NCBI RefSeq assembly: GCF_019923745.1
Contig: NZ_JAANOG010000008.1
Location: forward strand, 62,001-126,000
Source of the DNA: Aquirufa aurantiipilula
Lineage (GTDB): Bacteria > Bacteroidota > Bacteroidia > Cytophagales > Spirosomataceae
DNA: 64,000 nt
Direction of reading: 5' to 3'
A program made the position numbers and the translations under genes. The notes below the pieces were generated by a model that was given only the letters and a program-made list of their open reading frames with translations, was not told where the DNA came from and searched no databases. Below, one piece after another: positions 1 to 7,351 of the stretch (position 1 is its first letter; each line of letters opens with the position of its first letter).

Positions 1-642
1 GCTGTTATTCCGAAAGAAAACGTAGGATCTAAAGGAGTATTCGTAGTTCGTGCTACCTATTTGGATAAAGGGAATAATAAAATTGCTCCTGCTCAATCAG
101 AGAAATGGTTATTGTTGCGTCACCCATCCTTAGATCCAGAGAAAGCGGATTTACGATTTGGAATTCAACAGTTGATTACACCTGCACGAGCAACTAACAT
201 GGTGGGTCAAAATCCTTACATCGCTTACAAGCAATTGGATTTGACTGGAATTAAATCGATGGAAATCGCTGCTTCGGCTCAGGCAAGAACCAATGCAACT
301 GGTGGTGTTATCGAAATTCGTTTGGATTCACCTACAGGTACTTTAATTGGAAAAACTACACCAATTGCAGTATCACAAGCTACGGGATTTGGTCCTCCTC
401 CAGCAGCAGCTAATCCACAACAAAAAGGTGCACCTTTAGGAACACCAACTACTGCGCCGGCTCCAGCAGCAGGTGCTCCTGCCCAAGGTGGTGGACAAAG
501 AAGAATGGGTGGTCCAGCTCCAATAAAAGTTGATATCCAAGCCGTAAGCGGAACACACGATGTCTATTTTGTTGCGGTAAACCCACAAACAGCTCCACAG
601 CAAATTGTTGTGCAGATTTCAGGTATAGAAGTGAAGCAATAA
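1..642 (+). CDS. C-terminal end of a secreted protein with a CBM6-type carbohydrate-binding domain (5' end outside window)
   Basis: The frame is open from base 1, so the start lies upstream of the window; 213 residues are visible. The segment GGVIEIRLDSPTGTLIG and the closing VSGTHDVYFVAVNP resemble the two ends of a CBM6 beta-sandwich, which binds polysaccharide or heme-protein partners in large secreted Bacteroidota proteins (often ThuA or PQQ-dehydrogenase fusions). Between them sits a Pro/Ala/Gly/Gln-rich stretch of about 45 residues (bases about 385-525) where the CBM6 core would normally be compact. The parent enzyme cannot be named from this piece. A strong terminator follows, so it is the last gene of its transcript. 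Confidence 0.6.
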   Translation, partial: AVIPKENVGSKGVFVVRATYLDKGNNKIAPAQSEKWLLLRHPSLDPEKADLRFGIQQLITPARATNMVGQNPYIAYKQLDLTGIKSMEIAASAQARTNATGGVIEIRLDSPTGTLIGKTTPIAVSQATGFGPPPAAANPQQKGAPLGTPTTAPAPAAGAPAQGGGQRRMGGPAPIKVDIQAVSGTHDVYFVAVNPQTAPQQIVVQISGIEVKQ

Positions 643-661
643 GCTCACAATAAATCCATAT

Positions 662-709
662 AAAAGGAGTTTTCTAGACGTTCACAACGGAAGAAAACTC
701 CTTTTTTTT
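662..709 (+). terminator. Rho-independent terminator
   Basis: The arms AAAAGGAGTTTTCT (662-675) and AGAAAACTCCTTTT (692-705) pair across a short loop and run into an eight-T tract (702-709). It lies 20 bases after the stop of the CBM6-type gene. Confidence 0.9.
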
Positions 710-769
710 GTCTGTTATTGCGTAGTTTTGTTGGCCCTTGGTCTTTATTCCATGTGTAAAATATTGAAT

Positions 770-2116
770 ATGAAAAATGTAATCTTGATTTTGGGAGTAT
801 TTTTTGGCTCCATTGTTTCCGTTATAGCTCAAAAAAATATTACAGCAGCATCGGATGCCAATGCACCTTTGCATGCCCTTCAGCCTGATTATCCGACTCC
901 CTATGTGGTTCCTAATGAGACCCAAATCAAAGCTACAATAGACAAGGTTTATACTTATTTAGAAAAAGCGACTCCCGCCAATTTGATTCATAAAGCTTCT
1001 GGAGAGGCCTGGAATCCGTATCAAATCTATTCGGATCAGTTGGTGTTTGCCAAAGGAGATTTTCGACCTGTTTCTTATGAGTTTGGAGTAACCTACAGTG
1101 GCATGTTAGCATTAGAAAAAGTCAGTGGAGATGCCAAATACAAAGAGTATGTCTTTAAGCGATTGAAATTCATATTAGAGACTTTGCCTAAAGCCTATCA
1201 ATACACCCAGCAAAATCCTACTAAAACCCATGTGTTAAGTGGTTTAATCAACCCCAAAGCATTGGATGATATTGGAGCAATGTCCATGGCTTTTTTAAAA
1301 GCAAAACGCGCTGGATTTGATGGAGATGATTCCTTGATTACTCAAAAGGCATTGAACTTTATCATGAAGGAGGAACATCGTTTACCTGATAAGACTTTAG
1401 CCCGTATGCGTCCCTTACCTAATACCATTTGGTTGGATGATTTATATATGGCCATTCCTGCACTTCTTCAACTTGGAAAGGATTCTGTCAATGTCAATTG
1501 TTTTAATGAGGCGGCATTTCAATTTGAATCGTATCAAAAAAGAATGTTTAATCCTAGCCTAGGCATGTTTATGCATGGCTATTTAGAAGGTTCTGAAGAG
1601 CATCCAGAATTTCATTGGGCTAGAGCTAATGGTTGGGCATTGTTAACCAATGCGGAATTATTAGAGCATTTGCCAGCTAATCATCCTGCTCGTCCAGCAT
1701 TGTTAATTCAATTGAAAAAACATTTGAAGGGACTACTGGCACATCAAGATGGAACAGGTTTTTGGCATCAACTAATTGATCGAAATGATTCCTATTTGGA
1801 AACTTCAGCAACAGCTATTTATACCTATGTGATAGCGAAAGGTGTAAACCAAGGTTGGTTAGATCCAAGAACTTATGGTCCTGCGGCTATTTTGGGTTGG
1901 CAAGCTGTTGCATCTAAAGTTAATGCACAAGGTCAAGTCGACGGAACATGTGTAGGTACTGGCCTTGCTTGGGATCCTGCCTTTTATTTCAATAGACCTA
2001 TATCTCCTTTTGCTGCCCATGGCTACGGTCCCGTTTTATTAGCAGGAGCAGCCATGTGGGAAATGATGAAGAATCATCCTTTTGAGCTCAAAGATTCAGC
2101 TATTCATTTGCGGTAG
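770..2116 (+). CDS. Glycoside hydrolase family 88/105, probable unsaturated rhamnogalacturonyl hydrolase
   Basis: This 448-residue exported enzyme is expected to cleave the unsaturated uronic acid that a polysaccharide lyase leaves at the end of pectin-type oligosaccharides. The ATG at 770 is preferred over upstream TTG codons because it begins a clear signal peptide (MKNVILILGVFFGSIVSVIA, cut before Q). Family-like motifs are IWLDDLYM, FHWARANGWA, the stretch DGTGFWHQLID followed by ETSATAIYTY, and AHGYGPVLLAGA near the end. That the (alpha/alpha)6 barrel is complete is inferred from its length. The next plus-strand enzymes, KduD and a GH88, handle the same class of unsaturated uronate products. 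The exact substrate cannot be read from sequence. Confidence 0.82.
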   Translation: MKNVILILGVFFGSIVSVIAQKNITAASDANAPLHALQPDYPTPYVVPNETQIKATIDKVYTYLEKATPANLIHKASGEAWNPYQIYSDQLVFAKGDFRPVSYEFGVTYSGMLALEKVSGDAKYKEYVFKRLKFILETLPKAYQYTQQNPTKTHVLSGLINPKALDDIGAMSMAFLKAKRAGFDGDDSLITQKALNFIMKEEHRLPDKTLARMRPLPNTIWLDDLYMAIPALLQLGKDSVNVNCFNEAAFQFESYQKRMFNPSLGMFMHGYLEGSEEHPEFHWARANGWALLTNAELLEHLPANHPARPALLIQLKKHLKGLLAHQDGTGFWHQLIDRNDSYLETSATAIYTYVIAKGVNQGWLDPRTYGPAAILGWQAVASKVNAQGQVDGTCVGTGLAWDPAFYFNRPISPFAAHGYGPVLLAGAAMWEMMKNHPFELKDSAIHLR

Positions 2117-2118
2117 TA

Positions 2119-2163
2119 TATCCGATGCATGCATATCCGATGCATGTATATCCGATGCATGCA
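2119..2163. repeat. Three tandem copies of a 15-bp unit
   Basis: TATCCGATGCATGCA is repeated at 2119-2133, 2134-2148 (one base differs) and 2149-2163, starting two bases after the GH105 stop. Each unit contains the self-complementary GATGCATGCATC-like core, so alternative hairpins are possible. Confidence 0.9.
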
Positions 2164-2173
2164 TCGGATTTTA
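2150..2173 (+). terminator. Perfect 20-bp palindrome followed by TTTTA, likely terminator between convergent genes
   Basis: ATCCGATGCATGCATCGGAT (2150-2169) is an exact palindrome and is followed by a short T run. It sits in the gap between the GH105 stop and the PhyH stop, where a terminator is expected. The T run is weak on the plus strand and absent on the minus strand. Confidence 0.6.
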
Positions 2174-2174
2174 A

Positions 2175-3140
2175 CTAGACCAGACCTAGCAGTTTTTTCC
2201 CTAAGGCATTTAATTCAGCCACAGGCTGTGTCTTTTCTTTCTCTCGTGGATCGCCAGGAAAAGCATAACCCTCAGGAGCAATTTTATTTTTCCAGGAATT
2301 TATACGCCAATCTTTCAAGGCTTGGTTAGTAGGTTCTGCTGGCATCATGGAAATATATTGAGCTACTCGAACTTTATCTTGAGTTAAATTGGGTCTGATA
2401 CCATGAGCCAATAAACTATTGAAAATAAGTAAATCTCCCGCCTCCATTTTAATCTTGGACAGTTGAAATCCCGTGGTATCTGGTTTAAATCGATCACGAT
2501 CTGCAGGTTGACTTAATTTCCAAGTATCATAAGTACGGTATAATTCGGGAATACATTGAAAACCTCCCATATTTTCGTCAGTTTGATCTACTAATGCAAG
2601 CACTCCCTGAACATTCACAGGTTTGGTTTCTGGATCATAATCCCAGTGAATAAACCCTTTAAAAGGCTTGTCTGCTTGAACTGGAAAGTTAAGATTACAA
2701 CGATCAATGGTGACCCATAAGTCTTCCGTTCCCCATACATCCACAAACGCGTCGTACACCCGTTGACTTTGTCTATTTGCCCATAATAGAGGATGGTTGT
2801 ACATTTCTACCATACCTGAACCAATTAATTCCTTCATTTGCATATCTGCTCTGGGTGGCGTGTACCACGTACTTTTATCCTTGGGATCTTTTTCTTCAAA
2901 CTCCCAAATGGCTTGCGCCGTTTGTGCAGCCTGCTCTTTCGAGATGGTATTTTTAACGACGATATAACCTTCTCTTTTCCAGAATTTAAATTCTTCCTCA
3001 CTTAATGCTCGTAAAGGTTTAGCAGAAGTTCCATCATTCAGTTGACTGATACTGCTTTTGGCTATTGATGGATTACCTGGTATCTCTAAGTGGGCATTCA
3101 TGGTGCCCATCGTGGCCTGCTTTACTATATTTGTCTGCAT
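2175..3140 (-). CDS. Phytanoyl-CoA dioxygenase (PhyH) family protein
   Basis: This 321-residue Fe(II)/2-oxoglutarate-dependent oxygenase shows the family's metal ligands: the HWD of FIHWDYDPE and the distal histidine of LLAHGIRPN. A following Arg (KVRVAQYIS) is placed to bind 2-oxoglutarate. The ATG at 3140 was chosen because the longer frame begins at a TTG codon. Homologues hydroxylate small molecules or lipids and the substrate is unknown here. It is divergent from an AraC-family gene 131 bases away, an arrangement that often reflects local regulation. Confidence 0.85.
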   Translation of the reverse strand: MQTNIVKQATMGTMNAHLEIPGNPSIAKSSISQLNDGTSAKPLRALSEEEFKFWKREGYIVVKNTISKEQAAQTAQAIWEFEEKDPKDKSTWYTPPRADMQMKELIGSGMVEMYNHPLLWANRQSQRVYDAFVDVWGTEDLWVTIDRCNLNFPVQADKPFKGFIHWDYDPETKPVNVQGVLALVDQTDENMGGFQCIPELYRTYDTWKLSQPADRDRFKPDTTGFQLSKIKMEAGDLLIFNSLLAHGIRPNLTQDKVRVAQYISMMPAEPTNQALKDWRINSWKNKIAPEGYAFPGDPREKEKTQPVAELNALGKKLLGLV

Positions 3141-3271
3141 GTTTTGTTTGAAATTTGAATAATGCAAGTTAGAATGAGACTATCGCAAGTTTTACAAGAG
3201 AATTAACCAGTTTTATAACTGTATTGATATTTTGTTGGTATTATTGTGTATTAATTATCAATTTGATTAAA

Positions 3272-4111
3272 ATGAAGGTTCAATTTGAGGCCATACAAAT
3301 TCAAGAAGAAAGTTCATTTCGAATTTTGCAGACACCCCATTTACAGGACTTTTATTTGTGGCATTCTCATCCAGAGTATGAATTACTTTATATCGAAGCA
3401 GAAGCGGGTCCTCGCAGGGTTGGTAGCCATGTGAGTCAATACCAACAGAGTGATTTAGTGTTTATTGGTCCTCATATCCCTCATTTGAATTTTGATTATG
3501 GCTTAAAAGTGCCTTATCGTAAAATAGTTGTGCAGATGAAAGAGGATTTTTTGGGAAAAACTTGGACAGAAGTACCTGAATTACATGCCATTAAGGAATT
3601 ATTTGAAAGAGCCAAGACGGGAATTATTTTTGAAGGAGAAAGAAAAGAAGAAATAGGACATCGATTAATGGCTTTACCAGAAAAATCGCACTTTGATCAA
3701 TTCGTGGAGATACTATCGGTTTTTCAAATATTAGCCAAAGAATTGAAATGGGTTTATTTGAATGAAATGGCCACTTGGGATAATCCATCAAAGAAAGAAG
3801 AGCAGCGTTGGCAGATAGTGAAGGACTGGGTTGAAAATCATTTTATGGAGTCAATACCCTTGCATGAAATAGCGGAAAAATGTAATTTGTCGAAAGAAGC
3901 CTTTTGTCGGTACTTTAAATCAAAAACCCAATTAACCTTCAGTAATTATGTCAATCAATACCGCATTACCCAAGCTAAGAAAATGCTGATGCAGGATATC
4001 AGCATTGGAGAAATAGCATATGCCTGCGGTTTTGAATCGCTGTCTTATTTTACGAAAATTTTTACTAGGACGATTGGAAAGAGCCCAAATCGATACAGGA
4101 AAAGTCTCTAA
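3272..4111 (+). CDS. AraC-family transcriptional regulator
   Basis: The protein has 279 residues. The N-terminal half is cupin-like (FYLWHSHPEYELLYIE, a sugar-sensor beta-barrel pattern). The last about 95 residues form the double helix-turn-helix (IAEKCNLSKEAFCRYFK and ISIGEIAYACGFESLSYFTK) ending in the family signature KSPNRYRKSL. The ATG at 3272 directly starts the cupin, while the longer frame begins at TTG with no conserved-looking sequence. Regulation of the divergent PhyH gene or of the neighbouring uronate genes is an inference from position. Confidence 0.88.
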   Translation: MKVQFEAIQIQEESSFRILQTPHLQDFYLWHSHPEYELLYIEAEAGPRRVGSHVSQYQQSDLVFIGPHIPHLNFDYGLKVPYRKIVVQMKEDFLGKTWTEVPELHAIKELFERAKTGIIFEGERKEEIGHRLMALPEKSHFDQFVEILSVFQILAKELKWVYLNEMATWDNPSKKEEQRWQIVKDWVENHFMESIPLHEIAEKCNLSKEAFCRYFKSKTQLTFSNYVNQYRITQAKKMLMQDISIGEIAYACGFESLSYFTKIFTRTIGKSPNRYRKSL

Positions 4112-4147
4112 AAAATGTTTGAATCAATTTAATCCCTTACAATTGTT

Positions 4148-4768
4148 TTAAAATTGATTTTTTATTTCCTGTATATATTCGGGAATTGTGATGTTTTTAA
4201 TATAATCCAATGCGATTATTTCATTTTTATATTGAAATAACTTTTCATTAAATAACCATGAATTGAATTGCATAAAGTCATCAAATATTTTCTTGGGGGG
4301 ATCTTGTCTATCTATTTTTAAAGTTTCACTGAACTATGAATATAGACATTTGAAAAGTTCTTTTGTTTCGTTTTTATGGGCTTTGGTATCAAAACCACTT
4401 ATGTCCGATAAGGCATGCATATATTCATATTTTACAGCCTCAAGAATCAAAAAATGCTTAGTGTCAAAAGTCTCTAATCCTGAGTATCTAATTCCATAGT
4501 CAATGCCAAGTTCAAATGGCATATTCATTCGTGAAAATTCATGAGAAGCTTTAGATTTGACTTTTGAAATATCATGAATACTGTACCTACAATTTTTAAT
4601 GATATCTGTAATTTTTAAAAGTCTAGATTGGCCTGAATCTGAAATTTCAAGTGACACTCGAGGATTAAATCCGTTTTTAATTACAATGAATAAAATGGGT
4701 TTTAAAAGATTGTCAATAAATTCTTGGTCAATTGGGCAGTTGATAAAAATATTCTTCTCAAAATCCAT
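4148..4768 (-). pseudogene. Conserved NCP-motif family protein interrupted by one in-frame amber codon
   Basis: Starting at ATG 4768, 144 codons read MDFEKNIFINCPIDQEF onward and then hit TAG at 4336-4334. The same frame continues for 61 codons (FSETLKIDRQDPPKKIF and so on) to a TAA at 4150-4148, giving 206 codons. I recall a widespread bacterial family of about 200 residues with FVNCPFD near the N-terminus, YSIHDLS, FNMPFELG and a Trp just after a KxVRN-like segment. The amber codon falls exactly where that Trp (TGG) is expected, so a single G-to-A change would explain it. The function of the family is unknown to me, and the fold may be TIR- or deoxyribosyltransferase-like (uncertain). Two bases separate it from the DUF2188 gene upstream. 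Confidence 0.75.
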
Positions 4769-4770
4769 TG

Positions 4771-4983
4771 TTATTTATTGGTACTGAAAGAGAATTTGTT
4801 CTGTACTATACCATTCTTTTTATGGATATAAAAATCGGTCTTTTGATTTTGACTTATCTTTTGCCCGTATTCGATGGCTTTTTCTTGGCTATCGAAATTT
4901 CTTATTGCCTTAGAAGTACCTAATTTTTTAACTGACCAGCCTCCTGAAAGCGTTGGAACTACATGATTCGATTTTTTTGTCAT
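4771..4983 (-). CDS. DUF2188 domain protein
   Basis: This 70-residue protein shows the DUF2188 pattern: HVVPTLSGGWSVKK, then FDSQEKAIEYGQKISQNQ, then DFYIHKKNGIVQNK. The function of the domain is not known. The ATG at 4983 is chosen because the motif normally starts a few residues after the initiator; a longer frame reaches 5031. It is followed after two bases by the amber-interrupted gene, so the two read as one small operon. The pair is visibly more AT-rich than its neighbours and sits between unrelated catabolic genes, which suggests acquisition. Confidence 0.8.
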   Translation of the reverse strand: MTKKSNHVVPTLSGGWSVKKLGTSKAIRNFDSQEKAIEYGQKISQNQKTDFYIHKKNGIVQNKFSFSTNK

Positions 4984-5021
4984 ATTGTTGTCAATTTGAA
5001 TAGTTAAAATTGTAACATTTA

Positions 5022-5061
5022 ATTTATTCAAAACTTGCGCTGAATCAAGTTTTGAATAAAT
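5022..5061. repeat. Perfect 16-bp inverted repeat with 8-base loop
   Basis: ATTTATTCAAAACTTG (5022-5037) and CAAGTTTTGAATAAAT (5046-5061) are exact reverse complements. The hairpin lies between the start of the DUF2188 cassette (minus) and kduD (plus). There is no T tract beyond it, so an operator or an element boundary is as likely as a terminator. A weaker 7-bp inverted repeat (5088-5094 / 5113-5119) follows. Confidence 0.85.
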
Positions 5062-5168
5062 ATCAATTGATTGATGAAATGCGAAATAAAGTCCTTTTTA
5101 AGCCGTATTTTAGGACTTTGAGTAATTTTAATCAAGATTCAGCTTTTGAATGTAAAATTGAAACCAAG

Positions 5169-5924
5169 ATGTTTGATTTAAGTGGAAAAGTAGCTTTAGT
5201 AACCGGATGTAAAAGAGGAATAGGTAAAGCTATGGCTTTAGGCTTAGCTGAGGCAGGAGCAGATATCATCGGAGTATCGGCTAATTTGGAATTACAAGGT
5301 TCTGAAATTGAGAAGGAAGTTCAATCTTTAGGGCGAAATTTTAAAGCTTACCAAGCTGATTTTTCCAATCGGGAATCTTTGTATCAACTCATTAAAAATG
5401 TCAGTTTTGATTTTCCTAGAATCGATATTTTAGTTAATAATGCCGGAACTATTTTACGTGATCCTGCCGCAGAACATTCGGATGAATATTGGGATGAAGT
5501 GCTTGAAGTGAACCTAACTTCCCAGTTTATTTTGAGTAGAGAGGTGGGTCGGATTATGTTAAAACAAGGTTCAGGTAAAATCATTTTCACAGCTTCTCTT
5601 TTGAGTTTTCAAGGAGGAATCAATGTTCCTGGTTATGCAGCAAGTAAAGGTGGAATTGCCCGTTTGACCATGGCCTTGGCTAATGAGTGGGCATCCAAAG
5701 GAATCAATGTCAATGCCATTGCTCCAGGATATATTGCCACCGATAATACCGCTGCTCTTCGGGATGATCCCGATCGTAGCACGTCTATTTTGAGTCGAAT
5801 CCCAGCCGGAAGATGGGGGAGCCCAGACGATTTTAAAGGGCCATTGGTGTTTTTAGCCTCTGAAGCTTCGAACTACGTACATGGAACTATCCTAACCGTA
5901 GATGGAGGCTGGATGGGAAGGTAA
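5169..5924 (+). CDS. kduD: SDR-family oxidoreductase, probable 2-dehydro-3-deoxy-D-gluconate 5-dehydrogenase
   Basis: This 251-residue short-chain dehydrogenase has the family's usual length. It shows the nucleotide-binding GCKRGIG (residues 13-19), NNAG (90-93), catalytic Ser143, and Tyr156-x3-Lys160 (GYAASKGG). The N-terminus FDLSGKVALVTG and the wording of the GxxxGxG loop match KduD, which interconverts 2,5-diketo-3-deoxygluconate and KDG in unsaturated uronate catabolism. The ATG at 5169 is the first that starts directly at the Rossmann fold. The GH88 enzyme follows 79 bases later, and together they form a product-release and product-use pair. Confidence 0.85.
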   Translation: MFDLSGKVALVTGCKRGIGKAMALGLAEAGADIIGVSANLELQGSEIEKEVQSLGRNFKAYQADFSNRESLYQLIKNVSFDFPRIDILVNNAGTILRDPAAEHSDEYWDEVLEVNLTSQFILSREVGRIMLKQGSGKIIFTASLLSFQGGINVPGYAASKGGIARLTMALANEWASKGINVNAIAPGYIATDNTAALRDDPDRSTSILSRIPAGRWGSPDDFKGPLVFLASEASNYVHGTILTVDGGWMGR

Positions 5925-5932
5925 TTTATGGT

Positions 5933-5960
5933 AAATTATAAATTATAAATTATGAATTAT
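5933..5960. repeat. Four tandem 7-bp units (AAATTAT)
   Basis: AAATTAT occurs at 5933, 5940 and 5947 and GAATTAT at 5954, in the gap between kduD and the GH88 gene. This is a simple AT-rich array of the kind that varies by slippage. Confidence 0.85.
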
Positions 5961-6003
5961 AAATGGAGGATCCTTCATACCTATTGAAATACTACACACA
6001 ACT

Positions 6004-7176
6004 ATGAAACATGTCTATCTAATTTTGTGCTTCCTTAGCACAGGACTATTTGCTCAGAAAATTGATGTCAATAAGCAGTTTGCTTTGGCAGGTCAACAGT
6101 ACCAGCGTATGTTGGCGGATCATCCAGATACGAGCACAACGGTACATTCTGCTAGGCCAGATGGCACTTATCGAAATATGCCATCTAGTTGGTGGTGTTC
6201 TGGTTTTTTTCCAGGAAGTCTTTGGTTTCTCTATGAAAAAACAAAGGATCCACAATGGGAAAAGGCTGCCAGATTATGGTCTGCGGCAGTTAAGAAAGAA
6301 CAATTCAATACGGGTACCCATGATTTAGGATTTATGATGTTTGATTCCTTCGGAAATCAATTACGCCTAACCAAAGACCCACAAGCCAAACAAGTGCTGA
6401 TTCAGTCGGCAAAATCCTTATCTACCCGTTTTGACCCTAAAGTAGGTCTCATTAAATCTTGGAATAGCTTTAAAGGTGGATTTAAATATCCTGTTATCAT
6501 CGACAACATGATGAATTTGGAGCTATTGTTTTGGGCATCTCGTGAGACCGGGGATAAGCGTTTCCATGATATAGCCATTACTCATGCAGAAAATACCATC
6601 AAACACCATTTTCGCCCAGATTATTCAAGTTATCATGTGATTTTATACGATGAAGAAGGCAAGGTGTTAGCGAAGAAGCAGCATCAAGGCTACCAGGATG
6701 AGTCGACTTGGACACGTGGACATGCATGGGCTATTTATGGATTTACGACCATGTACCGTGAAACAAAGAATAAGAAGTATTTAGATTTTGCTCAAAAGAT
6801 TGCTGATTTTTATTTGAACCATCCGAATTTACCTGCTGATAAAATACCGTATTGGGATTTTTATGCCCCCAATATCCCGAATGAAGAGCGAGATGCATCT
6901 GCTGGTGCTATTACCGCCTCAGCTTTGTTTGAGTTGAGTACTTATTCAGGAGCTAAAGGTAAGCGCTATTACCAGGATGCTGTGGCTATGTTAAGTTCAT
7001 TGTCAAGTCCTGCTTATCGGGCAGCATTGGGGGAGAATAATAATTTTTTAATCAAGCATTGTGTAGGAGCAAAGTCGCTGAATTCTGAAATCGACGTGCC
7101 TTTGGTGTATGCGGATTACTATTATTTGGAGAGCTTATTGCGATATGAAGCTTTGAATAAGAAAGGTAAAAAGTAA
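6004..7176 (+). CDS. Glycoside hydrolase family 88, unsaturated glucuronyl hydrolase
   Basis: The protein has 390 residues with a signal peptide (MKHVYLILCFLSTGLFA, then Q). The two acidic sites of the GH88 (alpha/alpha)6 barrel are visible in HDLGFMMFDSFG and IIDNMMNLELLFWAS. WTRGHAWAIYGFT and DASAGAITASALFEL are further family segments. GH88 enzymes hydrate and cleave the terminal 4,5-unsaturated uronate of lyase products, and KduD just upstream would act on the released sugar after isomerisation. Export to the periplasm is inferred from the signal peptide. A strong terminator follows. Confidence 0.88.
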   Translation: MKHVYLILCFLSTGLFAQKIDVNKQFALAGQQYQRMLADHPDTSTTVHSARPDGTYRNMPSSWWCSGFFPGSLWFLYEKTKDPQWEKAARLWSAAVKKEQFNTGTHDLGFMMFDSFGNQLRLTKDPQAKQVLIQSAKSLSTRFDPKVGLIKSWNSFKGGFKYPVIIDNMMNLELLFWASRETGDKRFHDIAITHAENTIKHHFRPDYSSYHVILYDEEGKVLAKKQHQGYQDESTWTRGHAWAIYGFTTMYRETKNKKYLDFAQKIADFYLNHPNLPADKIPYWDFYAPNIPNEERDASAGAITASALFELSTYSGAKGKRYYQDAVAMLSSLSSPAYRAALGENNNFLIKHCVGAKSLNSEIDVPLVYADYYYLESLLRYEALNKKGKK

Positions 7177-7196
7177 ATGTTTCAGAATTGAATAGT

Positions 7197-7230
7197 AGGA
7201 ATCCATGAATTTCATGGATTCCTTTTTTTT
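7197..7230 (+). terminator. Rho-independent terminator
   Basis: AGGAATCCATGAA (7197-7209) pairs with TTCATGGATTCCT (7211-7223) and runs into eight T (7223-7230), 20 bases after the GH88 stop. Confidence 0.93.
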
Positions 7231-7319
7231 GGAATATCCCTATGGTTTTATTCCCCCAAGGGGTCCTCAATTTCCAATAATCCCTTACATTTTCATTAGT
7301 CGGTTTTTGTTTTAATTCG

Positions 7320-7327
7320 TACCTTTG
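7320..7327 (+). promoter_or_regulatory. Bacteroidota -7 promoter box of purH
   Basis: TACCTTTG fits the TAnnTTTG consensus and ends 24 bases before the purH ATG. No convincing -33 element is seen at the usual distance. Confidence 0.55.
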
Positions 7328-7351
7328 TGGCTTCATTTATTTCCAAGCCCC

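Noticed and set aside
4263-4499. Plus-strand frames over the amber-interrupted gene
   Set aside because: The minus strand carries clear family motifs; the plus-strand frames have no protein-like features.
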